DNA of 27,844 bases, taken from NCBI GenBank assembly GCA_002762735.1, contig PCVV01000045.1:1-27844 (forward strand), given 5' to 3'. The stretch is from Candidatus Pacearchaeota archaeon CG11_big_fil_rev_8_21_14_0_20_30_13 (GTDB lineage: Archaea > Nanobdellota > Nanobdellia > Pacearchaeales > GW2011-AR1). Below the pieces are notes generated by a model. The model was not told the DNA's origin. It was given only the letters and a program-made list of their open reading frames with translations, and made no database searches. The translations under genes were made by a program, and so were the position numbers. Positions 7,816 through 15,265 of this stretch are shown piece by piece (positions within the stretch are counted from its first letter, which is position 1; every line of letters begins with the position of its first letter).

Positions 7816-8484
7816 ATGGCAATCTACCAAGTTTTTACCGAAAAAAAGAAAAGTTTTTTTGAAAAGATTAGCATAACTATCTGGTTAATTATTCTCAATG
7901 TTTTTTTATTTCTACTTTTTTCATTATTAATTTCTTCTGGAATAATCTCTATAGATTTAATTGCCCTTAAACCTTCAAATATTCTTCAAGGAAAATTTCT
8001 TTGGACATTATTCACCAGTATCTTTATGCATGCTGGTTTTTTTCACCTTTTTGCGAATATGCTTTCTTTACTTTTTGTTGGAAATCTTTTAGAAAAAATT
8101 TTAGGTAGAAAAAGATATCTTCACCTTTATCTTTTAGCAGGCATCTTTTCCGGAATTTTGTTCGTTCTTTCCTCGCAAATTTTCCCTTCAGATTTAAACT
8201 CATATGCAGTTGGAGCTTCTGGAGCTTTGTTTGGATTAATTGGAGTACTTATGTTTCTTACTCCAAACCTTTCAGTTTACTTAATGTTTGTTCCAATTCC
8301 CATTAAGATGAAGTATGCTGCTCCTGGTATGCTTGTGCTTCTCTGGTTAATTTCAATTGGGGCAGATATTCCTATAGGAAATATTGCTCATCTTGGAGGG
8401 TTAATTGTGGGAGTAATTTATGGTATTTATTTAAGAAAAGTTTTTCCAAATAAAGTAAAAGTTTTATCTAAGAGGTTTAGTTAA
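7816..8484 (+). CDS. Rhomboid-family intramembrane serine protease
   Basis: Polytopic membrane protease of 222 aa, expected to cleave single-pass substrates within the membrane. The six-helix core shows MHAGFFHLFANM in helix 2 (His77 and Asn81, the HxxxN oxyanion motif), the nucleophile in GASGALFG (Ser136), and the catalytic His in AHLGGLIVG (His192), so the Ser-His dyad is intact. A short basic tail follows the last helix. It heads a two-gene operon: its TAA stop shares a base with the ATG of the following SpoIIM-like gene. The natural substrate cannot be inferred. Confidence 0.92.
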   Translation: MAIYQVFTEKKKSFFEKISITIWLIILNVFLFLLFSLLISSGIISIDLIALKPSNILQGKFLWTLFTSIFMHAGFFHLFANMLSLLFVGNLLEKILGRKRYLHLYLLAGIFSGILFVLSSQIFPSDLNSYAVGASGALFGLIGVLMFLTPNLSVYLMFVPIPIKMKYAAPGMLVLLWLISIGADIPIGNIAHLGGLIVGVIYGIYLRKVFPNKVKVLSKRFS

Positions 8485-9095
8485 TGAAAAACAAAAAATT
8501 GAAAAAATTTTCTCTTCAAAAATTTGTAAATGAAAAACTGGGCAGTTCCCTTAATCATGTTAAAGAATCAAGGAATTTTATCTATTCCATTATTTTAATT
8601 TTTCTCTTTTTTGGAATAGTTGGTTTTTTTATACAATTACCTCAAGACGTTACAGCACAAATTTTAAATTATTTTAAAGAATTAGTAAATCAAACTAAAG
8701 GATTTGGATTAGTTGAGATGGTTTTATTTTTATTTAATAATAATTCTCTTTCCAGTTTTATGGGCCTCTTTTTTGGATTCTTTTTTGGAATTTTTCCAAT
8801 TTTTAATGCAGTGATAAATGGGTTTGTTTTAGGATTTGCAGCCAAATTTAGTGTTTCAGAGAATGGAATTCTCTCACTTTGGAGACTTTTTCCTCATGGA
8901 ATTTTTGAACTTCCGGCAATCTTTATTTCATTAGGATTAGGTGTTAAATTTTCTACCTTTATTTTCAAAAAGGATAAATTTTCTTATTTCAAAGAATATT
9001 TAGAAAAATCTTTTTGGAGTTACTTAATGATTGTGATTCCTTTGCTAGTCGCCGCGGCAATCATTGAAGGAATTTTAATTTTCTCAGGAATCTAA
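8484..9095 (+). CDS. SpoIIM/DUF95-family membrane protein
   Basis: 203-aa polytopic membrane protein. After a basic cytoplasmic N-terminus (1-30) there are about five membrane segments, including the family signature around LWRLFPHGIFELPAIFISLGLGVKF (residues about 133-157; key residues PHG, E and GLG). DUF95/SpoIIM-like proteins are widespread in archaea and non-sporulating bacteria, so no sporulation role is implied. Start: the ATG overlaps the rhomboid stop (TAATG), and AAGAGG lies about 9 nt upstream, so translation is coupled using a Shine-Dalgarno. The 3' end overlaps the convergent small membrane gene by 4 bp. Confidence 0.85.
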   Translation: MKNKKLKKFSLQKFVNEKLGSSLNHVKESRNFIYSIILIFLFFGIVGFFIQLPQDVTAQILNYFKELVNQTKGFGLVEMVLFLFNNNSLSSFMGLFFGFFFGIFPIFNAVINGFVLGFAAKFSVSENGILSLWRLFPHGIFELPAIFISLGLGVKFSTFIFKKDKFSYFKEYLEKSFWSYLMIVIPLLVAAAIIEGILIFSGI

Positions 9096-9283
9096 TTTTT
9101 TAATTCATCAATTCCCATTATAATCAAAACTAATCCGATTAAAATTACAAAAACTGTTAATCCGCCTTTTATCAATTCTAATGCTGCAATTCCCCAATTT
9201 GAGAGGGGCATTCCTGGCATAATTAGATATAATGGTATAACCAAAACTAGGAGTCCTAATAAAATTTTTAACCATTTATTCAT
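9092..9283 (-). CDS. Small two-helix membrane protein
   Basis: 63 aa with two hydrophobic helices (about 4-24 and 40-59) joined by a short loop, SNWGIAALELIKGG. It looks like a small membrane protein seen in other archaea, judging by the NWG...LIKGG...LIGL pattern, but I cannot name a function. Its reality is supported by a minus-strand TATA-like box at 9304-9311, about 24 nt before the ATG, and by the membrane-type composition. The last 4 bp overlap the convergent DUF95 gene. Confidence 0.7.
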   Translation of the reverse strand: MNKWLKILLGLLVLVIPLYLIMPGMPLSNWGIAALELIKGGLTVFVILIGLVLIIMGIDELKN

Positions 9284-9303
9284 TTCTTTAGGTGTAAAAT
9301 AGA

Positions 9304-9311
9304 TTTTAAAT
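9304..9311 (-). promoter_or_regulatory. TATA box of the small membrane gene
   Basis: ATTTAAAA on the minus strand, about 24 nt before the ATG that ends at 9283. The divergent region to 9403 otherwise holds only the opposite promoter. Confidence 0.5.
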
Positions 9312-9372
9312 ATGTTTTTGTTTCCTTTTGAGACCTGTTTTTTTAATTTTTCAAAAATTGAAAAGTTACAAA

Positions 9373-9382
9373 TATTTAAATA
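9373..9382 (+). promoter_or_regulatory. TATA box of the 78-aa gene
   Basis: TATTTAAATA is centred 26 nt before the ATG at 9404. The same 10-mer is the TATA box of disA at 10677-10686. Confidence 0.6.
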
Positions 9383-9403
9383 ATCCTTTAATTTTTATAG
9401 AAA

Positions 9404-9640
9404 ATGGATCTTTATGATCCAATTTTAAAGTTAATTAGTGAATTTATTTCTTCAAAAAGATTCTTTTTAAATGATTTTGGGACAAAAGTAAAAGATTTAG
9501 GTTTTATAATGAGGGTTGCTCCAACCGAAACTGTTAATGATTATCTTGATTGGCAAGTTTCAGATGGGATTTTAAATAAATTTATTGAACTTGATAATCC
9601 TGAAAGTCCTAGTTTAGGGTATGCCCTTGTAAGAGAATAA
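9404..9640 (+). CDS. Hypothetical small protein
   Basis: 78-aa acidic soluble protein that I do not recognise. It appears to be mixed alpha/beta with an N-terminal helix (LYDPILKLISEFISSKRFF) and no metal-binding or membrane motif. A strong TATA box 26 nt upstream and the position 30 nt before the dys start support a real gene. A second TATA-like box at its 3' end implies that dys is also transcribed on its own. Confidence 0.6.
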   Translation: MDLYDPILKLISEFISSKRFFLNDFGTKVKDLGFIMRVAPTETVNDYLDWQVSDGILNKFIELDNPESPSLGYALVRE

Positions 9641-9648
9641 TTTTAAAA
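9641..9648 (+). promoter_or_regulatory. TATA box of dys
   Basis: TTTTAAAA immediately follows the stop of the 78-aa gene and is centred about 26 nt before the ATG at 9671. Confidence 0.5.
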
Positions 9649-9670
9649 ACAGGTAAAATCTCCTTTTTTT

Positions 9671-10654
9671 ATGAATAAAGAAAATCTTGCGAGAAAAAAC
9701 ATTTTAAGAAAATCTGAAGAAGCAGAAGGCAAATCAATTAGAGGATATGATTTTGATAATGGAATTGATTATGAAAAAATCTTAGATAGTTTTTCAACAA
9801 CCGGAATTCAAGCGAGTAATTTTTCAGAAGCAGTGAATATTATTAATGAAATGATAAAAAATAAAGCTTATCTTTATTTAGGTTATACTTCAAACATGGT
9901 TACTTCAGGAATTCGTGAAATAATAAGATATCTTGTTGAGCATAAAAAGGTAAATGTTTTAGTCTCAAGTGCAGGAGGAATCGAAGAAGATTTTATAAAA
10001 TGTTTGGGAGACTTTAAGCTTGGAGATTTTAGAGCCGATGGAAAAAAATTAAGAGATAAGGGGATAAATCGTGCAGGAAATATTTTTATTCCAAATTCCA
10101 GATACTGTGCTTTTGAAGATTTTATTATGCCTGTTTTAGAAGATTTTTACTTAAGACAAAAAAAAGAAGGGAAGACAGTTACTCCTAGTGAACTGATTTT
10201 AAAGTTTGGAGAAAAGATTGGAAATAAAGATTCAATTTATTATTGGGCATTCAAAAATAAAATTCAGGTCTATTGCCCCGCAATTACAGATGGGAGTCTA
10301 GGAGATATGATTTACTTTTTCAAATCTAAGCATCCTGATTTTGTTATTGATATTGCAGAAGATATATGGAATTTAAATAATTCTACTCTGGGACCAGAAA
10401 AAACGGGGATTATTATTTTGGGGGGAGGAGCAGTTAAACATTCCATATGTAATGCCAATATGTTCAGAAATGGAACTAATTATGCAGTGTATATCAATAC
10501 TGCTCAGGAATTTGATGGTTCTGATTCTGGGGCTTTACCAGAAGAGGCAGTTAGCTGGGGCAAAATTTTACCTGACGCAAAAAAAATTAAAGTTCATGGA
10601 GATGCTTCAATTATTTTTCCCCTCATCGTTGCAAAAACTTTTGCTAAAGATTAA
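9671..10654 (+). CDS. dys: Deoxyhypusine synthase
   Basis: 327-aa NAD-dependent enzyme that transfers the aminobutyl group of spermidine to a lysine of translation factor aIF5A, the first step of hypusine formation. Family hallmarks visible: LGYTSNMVTSGIREIIRYL near the N-terminus, the VLVSSAGGIEEDFIKC NAD-binding segment, and GGGAVKHSICNAN with the catalytic Lys256. The run NYAVYINTAQEFDGSDSGA is followed by PEEAVSWGKI, and the C-terminus is complete (HGDASIIFPLIVA). Its presence implies hypusinated aIF5A and a source of spermidine; the aIF5A gene is not in this window. It is preceded by its own TATA box and followed by the disA promoter. Confidence 0.96.
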   Translation: MNKENLARKNILRKSEEAEGKSIRGYDFDNGIDYEKILDSFSTTGIQASNFSEAVNIINEMIKNKAYLYLGYTSNMVTSGIREIIRYLVEHKKVNVLVSSAGGIEEDFIKCLGDFKLGDFRADGKKLRDKGINRAGNIFIPNSRYCAFEDFIMPVLEDFYLRQKKEGKTVTPSELILKFGEKIGNKDSIYYWAFKNKIQVYCPAITDGSLGDMIYFFKSKHPDFVIDIAEDIWNLNNSTLGPEKTGIIILGGGAVKHSICNANMFRNGTNYAVYINTAQEFDGSDSGALPEEAVSWGKILPDAKKIKVHGDASIIFPLIVAKTFAKD

Positions 10655-10676
10655 TTTTTTGTTTATTTTAGATAAA

Positions 10677-10686
10677 TATTTAAATA
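10677..10686 (+). promoter_or_regulatory. TATA box of disA
   Basis: TATTTAAATA is centred about 26 nt before the ATG at 10708. Confidence 0.6.
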
Positions 10687-10707
10687 GAAGTAGAGATTTT
10701 CACATCT

Positions 10708-11805
10708 ATGGTTAATGAAATAGAAAAAAATGGGGAACTTTTTCTACCTTTTTCAAAAGAAAATATTGAAGGTGAACTTGGAAAAGATTTTGTAGACGTT
10801 TTGAGAATGGTTGCTCCAGGAACAAGTCTAAGAGTAGCGCTTGATGATTTTTTGAATGCAAAAATGGGAGCATTAATAGTTTTTGATAATGGTAATTTAG
10901 AATCAATCATTGAAGGAGGATTTAGAGTTAATACCAAGTTTAGTGCTCAAAAACTAGTGGAGCTTGCAAAAATGGATGGAGCAATAATTCTTTCTAGGGA
11001 TGGAAAAGATATTGTAAATGTAAATACACTTTTGTTTACTGACATTTCAATTTATACAAAGGAAACTGGGACAAGACACAAGGCTGCAGAAAGAACTGCA
11101 AAACAAGCGAAAACCCTCGTAATTGCTGTTTCTGAAAGAAAAAATAAAATTTCTCTTTATTATGGAGATTCTTCATATCAACTTCAAAGAAGTTCAGAAG
11201 TTTTAAGGAGAGCGTCGGAAACTTTACAAATTTTAGAAAAACAGAGAGATGTATTTAATGAACTTTTATTAGATTTGAATTCCTTAGAATTACGAAGACA
11301 TTCTACGGTAAATGATGTTTGTATGGTTTTACAAAGAGTAGAAATAATGAAAAGAATTTCTGATGTTGTTCAAAGGTATCTTATTGAATTGGGAAAAGAG
11401 GGAATAATTGTAAAAATGAGACTTAAAGAATTAATGGGTGGACTTCAAAAAGAAGAAGAATTAATCCTTAAAGATTATTTTGGATTAAGTCATTCTTCTT
11501 CATTGGAAATCTTGGAAAAAATGGATTTTGATTTTTTACTTGAGCCGATGAATCTTTCAAGACTTTTATTTGAAGAACTTCATGATAAGAATATCTCTCC
11601 TAAGGGAATACGACTTCTTGGAAAAACAAATCTTATTGAAAGATATGTAGATTTACTTGTTGGAAATTTTGAAAACCTTTCTCAGTTATTGATTGCAAGT
11701 AACGAAGAATTATTGGAATTATTAGGGAGTGAAGCAATGTTAACCTTTTTTAGAGAAGAGATTTATAATTTAAAAGAAAAAATAAATTTAGGCAAAGGTT
11801 TGTGA
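10708..11805 (+). CDS. disA: DisA-type diadenylate cyclase (c-di-AMP synthase)
   Basis: 365 aa, full-length DisA architecture. The N-terminal DAC domain (about 20-150) condenses two ATP into c-di-AMP and carries both signature motifs: ELAKMDGAIILS with Asp90-Gly91-Ala92, and ETGTRHKAAERTAKQ with Arg123-His124-Lys125 (RHR in most homologues). RVALDDFLNAKMGALIVFD and GGFRVNTKFSAQKL also match. Residues about 160-300 form the helical spine, and about 300-365 the helix-hairpin-helix region (IRLLGKTNLIERYVDLLVGNF, then EELLELLGSEAML). The usual GxG hairpin of the second HhH motif is not evident, so DNA binding may be altered. DisA is a bacterial protein, whereas euryarchaea use DacZ, so acquisition from bacteria is likely. 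The gene has its own promoter. Confidence 0.92.
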   Translation: MVNEIEKNGELFLPFSKENIEGELGKDFVDVLRMVAPGTSLRVALDDFLNAKMGALIVFDNGNLESIIEGGFRVNTKFSAQKLVELAKMDGAIILSRDGKDIVNVNTLLFTDISIYTKETGTRHKAAERTAKQAKTLVIAVSERKNKISLYYGDSSYQLQRSSEVLRRASETLQILEKQRDVFNELLLDLNSLELRRHSTVNDVCMVLQRVEIMKRISDVVQRYLIELGKEGIIVKMRLKELMGGLQKEEELILKDYFGLSHSSSLEILEKMDFDFLLEPMNLSRLLFEELHDKNISPKGIRLLGKTNLIERYVDLLVGNFENLSQLLIASNEELLELLGSEAMLTFFREEIYNLKEKINLGKGL

Positions 11806-11882
11806 TAAAACAAAGAAATCTTCTAAATCTCCAGAAGAAAAAACTCTCTTTGAAAAGGTTGGAAATTTTCTAGAATATAAAT

Positions 11883-11890
11883 TTTTATAA
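11883..11890 (+). promoter_or_regulatory. TATA box of the 265-aa gene
   Basis: TTTTATAA is centred about 26 nt before the ATG at 11913. A second TATA-like stretch (TATAAATT) begins at 11876. The rest of the 107-nt gap after disA contains a short coding-like frame described in the findings. Confidence 0.5.
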
Positions 11891-11912
11891 ATCGTTCTTA
11901 TATTTTTTTAAG

Positions 11913-12710
11913 ATGTCAAAGAAATCTTTTAATTTTCGCTTATCTGATTCCGTCGAATTATTTTTGTATCCCGAAAAAGAAAATTTTGAAGAACTTTTTA
12001 AACTTGCTATTTCAAAAGATGTTCTTGAAGAAATAACCTTTTTAGAGAAGGCTCATGATAAAGATCCTTTAAGCCTTTTAGTTTACAATCAGTTTCTTGT
12101 TTGGGGAAGACATTTCTCTCCAAAAAATGTTTCTTTAGATTTAATTTCTTATTCTGATAAATTTTTTATAGATTGGGTGGGATGTTCTTTATTCTTAAAG
12201 AATAGATTGGTAAAAATTTTAAATAAAATGGATAGTGAAGAAAGTTTTAGTCAAAGATTAAATTTGATTACAAGATTTGATTGGATTAAGTATGACCCTA
12301 AAACAAATCTCTTGGAAGAGAGATTGGATCAACTTTGTGGAATTAAAAAATTACTTTTGGGGAAAAAATCAAAAGATGAAATTTATTCAATCTCAGAAAA
12401 TGGCGATAAGATTAAGGTAAATTATCTGAGAATTAAAGAATATCCCTCTGATACGAGAGTTGGAAGAAATTTCATTTGCGAAGGGAATTCTTCTTCTTAT
12501 GAAGGCTCAAAGGGTTCTCTTTTAAAGATTATTCTCTCAAAAGATAATAATGCATTAATTGTTGAAGAGCCTCTTATTGGATGTTCCGGAAGAAACGCGG
12601 ATCTTCCATTATGCATTTCAAATATTTTTTTAAAGGATTATGTAAAAAAGTTAAATCTTAAAATTGATGAAGGAAATAAAGACCCCTTCAAAACCCCTTC
12701 TGAAAATTAG
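11913..12710 (+). CDS. Hypothetical protein between disA and the DHH phosphoesterase
   Basis: Unrecognised 265-aa soluble protein with no signal peptide or transmembrane segment. The N-terminal two thirds look helical with many aromatic residues (LLVYNQFLVWGRHFSP, FFIDWVGCSLFLKNRLVKIL, RFDWIKYDP). The C-terminal third looks like beta strands (LLKIILSKDNNALIVEEPLIGCSGRN) and has three cysteines (FICEG, IGCSGR, PLCIS) that could be structural. Same strand as disA upstream and the DHH gene downstream (39 nt), each with its own TATA box, so it is a neighbour rather than a proven operon member. A role linked to c-di-AMP is possible but unsupported by sequence motifs. Confidence 0.75.
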   Translation: MSKKSFNFRLSDSVELFLYPEKENFEELFKLAISKDVLEEITFLEKAHDKDPLSLLVYNQFLVWGRHFSPKNVSLDLISYSDKFFIDWVGCSLFLKNRLVKILNKMDSEESFSQRLNLITRFDWIKYDPKTNLLEERLDQLCGIKKLLLGKKSKDEIYSISENGDKIKVNYLRIKEYPSDTRVGRNFICEGNSSSYEGSKGSLLKIILSKDNNALIVEEPLIGCSGRNADLPLCISNIFLKDYVKKLNLKIDEGNKDPFKTPSEN

Positions 12711-12720
12711 AGAACTAACC

Positions 12721-12728
12721 TTTTTATA
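12721..12728 (+). promoter_or_regulatory. TATA box of the DHH gene
   Basis: TTTTTATA is centred about 25 nt before the ATG at 12750. Confidence 0.55.
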
Positions 12729-12749
12729 GTAAAATAGGTTTTTGTTTTA

Positions 12750-13787
12750 ATGCTTACTAAAAAAGAAATCTCTGAAATTCATGAACATCTTCTTCGTGCT
12801 CAGAGTCCCCTTTTTTATTTTGATAATGATCAAGATGGATTATGTAGTTATCTACTTTTGAGAAGATTTTATAATAAAGGAAATGGGGTTCCAGTAAAAA
12901 CTTCTCCACTAAGTATGGATTATTTTAGAAGAATTGATGAATTCTATCCGGATTATATTTTTATTTTAGATCAACCAACGGTGTCTAAAGAATTTTTTGA
13001 TGCAATCAAAGAAAAGAATATTCCAGTGGTTTGGATAGATCATCATGAGAATGATAAAAGTTTAATTCCTGAAGAGATCCATTATTATAATCCAATTTAT
13101 AGCTCCAAAAAAAGTAATGAACCAGTTACTAAACTTTGCTATGAGGTTACAAAAAAGAAAGAAGATTTGTGGTTATTAATTGCAGGATGTTTATCAGATA
13201 AATTTTTTCCAAAAGAGTATAAAGAATTTTCAAAATTTTATCCTGATCTGGTCATTGATTCAAAAGATCCCTTTAAAATTTTTTATGATTCGGAAATTGG
13301 AAAAGTTTCTAGAATAATCGGAATGGGATTGAAAGACAGAACGAGTTTGGTGATGAAAATGATTCGTTTTCTTATTCAAGCAAGAACACCATATGAAGTT
13401 TTAGAAGAAAAATCAGAAACGATGAGCTTGCATAAACGATTTAATGAAATTAATTCAAAATTGCTTAGTCTGGTAAAAAAGGCAAAAGAAATGAAAGGAA
13501 ATTCTAAATTACTTTTTTTTAAATATTCAGGAGAAATAAGTATGAGTTCTGATCTATCTAATAAACTTAGTTATGAACTCCCAGATAAATTTGTTGTAGT
13601 TGCATTTCTTAAAGGGGCGAGAGTGAATATTTCAATCCGAGGAGAGAATGCAAAAGGTATCGTGGAAAAAGCAATAAAAGAATTTCCTCTTGCAAAATTT
13701 GGGGGACACAGAGATGCAGTTGGAGCTCAAATGGATGAAGATGAGTTAGATAAGTTCAAAGAGAATCTTGAAAAAATTTTGGATTAA
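12750..13787 (+). CDS. DHH-DHHA1 phosphoesterase (RecJ-like or DhhP-like)
   Basis: 345-aa manganese-dependent phosphoesterase. The DHH domain shows FDNDQDG (Asp25, Asp27, Asp29), LDQP (Asp74), IDHH (Asp97-His98-His99) and GCLSDKF with the fourth metal-binding Asp. The C-terminal DHHA1 domain has SDLSNKL and GGHRDAVGAQM (Gly318, His320, Arg321), which binds the substrate phosphate. The DHH catalytic set is complete. It lacks the OB-fold and extra domains of bacterial RecJ. The length fits either archaeal RecJ-like nucleases or stand-alone DHH-DHHA1 enzymes that degrade c-di-AMP or nanoRNA. Location one gene away from disA makes c-di-AMP hydrolysis worth testing. The 3' end overlaps convergent proS by 4 bp. 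Confidence 0.88.
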   Translation: MLTKKEISEIHEHLLRAQSPLFYFDNDQDGLCSYLLLRRFYNKGNGVPVKTSPLSMDYFRRIDEFYPDYIFILDQPTVSKEFFDAIKEKNIPVVWIDHHENDKSLIPEEIHYYNPIYSSKKSNEPVTKLCYEVTKKKEDLWLLIAGCLSDKFFPKEYKEFSKFYPDLVIDSKDPFKIFYDSEIGKVSRIIGMGLKDRTSLVMKMIRFLIQARTPYEVLEEKSETMSLHKRFNEINSKLLSLVKKAKEMKGNSKLLFFKYSGEISMSSDLSNKLSYELPDKFVVVAFLKGARVNISIRGENAKGIVEKAIKEFPLAKFGGHRDAVGAQMDEDELDKFKENLEKILD

Positions 13788-15232
13788 TAAGTTTTTCCTA
13801 TGTAAACCCAATAATCTGCTGGTTCTCCAGAGATTATGCATTTTTTTCCTTCAATAGACTCATTTTTTGGATCTATAAAAAGAACTTTTGCACCTCCGGT
13901 TTCAGACTTTAAATTTTCTTCAACTTCAACAGAATTTTTTAGAGGAATTTTAACTATTTGTTTTTCATTTACAAATTTTATCATCTCACTTTTTTTGTCT
14001 GTTTTTTTCTGATTTTCCTCAAGGATTTTTTTTGCATTTTCGTAAAGAGTTTTTTGCATTTTTTCTAAAAGATCTGGAATTTTTTTTAGGAGATCATGTT
14101 CTTTTATTTTAATCTTTTCTTTTTCATTTCTTAATTTTATTCCCACTTCTTTTTTTTCAATCTCTTTTGGACCTATTTCAATCCTTATGGGAATTCCATT
14201 TAATTCATATTGGGCAAATTTTCTACCAGGGGAATTTTCTGTTTCATCTAGAATTGGATTGAATTTTGAAAGCATTTTTTTTATTTCCCTAGATTTTTCT
14301 AAAACTTCTTTTTCTTTTCCCTTAAAAATTAGGGGGATAATTACAATTTTATTTGTAGCCATTTTTGGAGGGATCACAAGTCCTTTGTCGTCAGAATGAA
14401 GTGCAAACATTGTTCCAAGCATCCTTGTGGTTATTGCGTGAGTGTTTTGATGTGTATATTTTTCTTCGCCATTTTTATCTTGGAATTTTATACCATATGC
14501 TTTTGCAAAATTCTCTCCGTCATAATGGAAGCATACTCCTTCTATTACTCTTCCATTTTGCAAATAAGTATGAACTTTTTTTGTGAAGACTGCTCCAGCG
14601 AATTTTTCATTTTCTGTTTTTTGTCCATAAATTCCTGGAATTGCCATTAGCCCTTCTGTGATTTTATTATAAGCTTTTATAACTTTCTCTCCATGGATAA
14701 TCGCTTCTTCTTTTGTTGAAAAAACTGAATGAATCTCATTCCATAAAAATTCTCTTGTTCTAAAAAACGGAACTGGGTTGTTAAACTCCCATCTAACTAC
14801 ATTACACCATTGATTGAATATTAATGGAAGATCTCTCCATGAACGAATCCATTTGGAGTAGGAAGGATAAATTATCGCCTCGGAAGTTGGTCTTACGGCC
14901 AATCTTTCATTAAGTTTTGTTTTCCCCGCTTGGGTGACCCATGCAACTTCAGGAGCAAAACCTTTTACATGATCTTCTTCTTTTGACAAAAGTTTTTCTG
15001 GAATAAAAAGAGGAAAATATCCATTTTCAACACCTATTTTTTTGAATTCCTTGTTTGTTTCTTCAATTATCTTTTCCCAGATTGAATAAGAGGCAGGTCT
15101 GAGAACTATGCATCCCGAGATGTCAGTATAATCTGCAAGTTTGGATTTAATCATTAATTGGGTAAACCATTCTGTAAAGTTTTCATTTTTTTTTGCAATT
15201 AATCCTTCTTGAGACTTTTTTTCATCCATCAT
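13784..15232 (-). CDS. proS: Prolyl-tRNA synthetase, archaeal/eukaryotic type
   Basis: Class II synthetase charging tRNA-Pro; 482 aa, the usual size for the archaeal/eukaryotic-like form without an INS editing domain. The N-terminus NFTEWFTQLMIKSKLADY and GCIVLRPASYSIWEKI are characteristic. Motif 2 is NVVRWEF...PFFRTREFLWNEIHSVF. A proline-pocket stretch, HQNTHAITTRMLG, precedes motif 3-like sequence. The anticodon-binding domain follows (NSPGRKFAQYELNGIPIRIEIGPKE), then the C-terminal domain, ending with the family-typical DYWVYIGKTY. The C-terminal domain has one Cys (KCIISGE), so the zinc cluster of some relatives is reduced. The ORF begins with two ATGs; a TATA-like box at 15251-15258 fits either. 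It lies downstream of the HtrA-like gene with a 33-nt gap. Confidence 0.95.
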   Translation of the reverse strand: MMDEKKSQEGLIAKKNENFTEWFTQLMIKSKLADYTDISGCIVLRPASYSIWEKIIEETNKEFKKIGVENGYFPLFIPEKLLSKEEDHVKGFAPEVAWVTQAGKTKLNERLAVRPTSEAIIYPSYSKWIRSWRDLPLIFNQWCNVVRWEFNNPVPFFRTREFLWNEIHSVFSTKEEAIIHGEKVIKAYNKITEGLMAIPGIYGQKTENEKFAGAVFTKKVHTYLQNGRVIEGVCFHYDGENFAKAYGIKFQDKNGEEKYTHQNTHAITTRMLGTMFALHSDDKGLVIPPKMATNKIVIIPLIFKGKEKEVLEKSREIKKMLSKFNPILDETENSPGRKFAQYELNGIPIRIEIGPKEIEKKEVGIKLRNEKEKIKIKEHDLLKKIPDLLEKMQKTLYENAKKILEENQKKTDKKSEMIKFVNEKQIVKIPLKNSVEVEENLKSETGGAKVLFIDPKNESIEGKKCIISGEPADYWVYIGKTY

Positions 15233-15250
15233 ATAAATAAATTTTTGTAG

Positions 15251-15258
15251 TTTAAATT
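15251..15258 (-). promoter_or_regulatory. TATA-like box of proS
   Basis: AATTTAAA on the minus strand, about 23-26 nt before the two possible proS ATGs. Confidence 0.4.
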
Positions 15259-15265
15259 AGTTTAG

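Noticed and set aside
8484..9095. Sporulation function from the SpoIIM name
   Set aside because: The DUF95 family is common in non-sporulating archaea, and no other sporulation gene is present.
14365..14650. Overlapping plus-strand open frames opposite proS
   Set aside because: They lie wholly inside a well-supported ProRS gene and have no promoter or homology.
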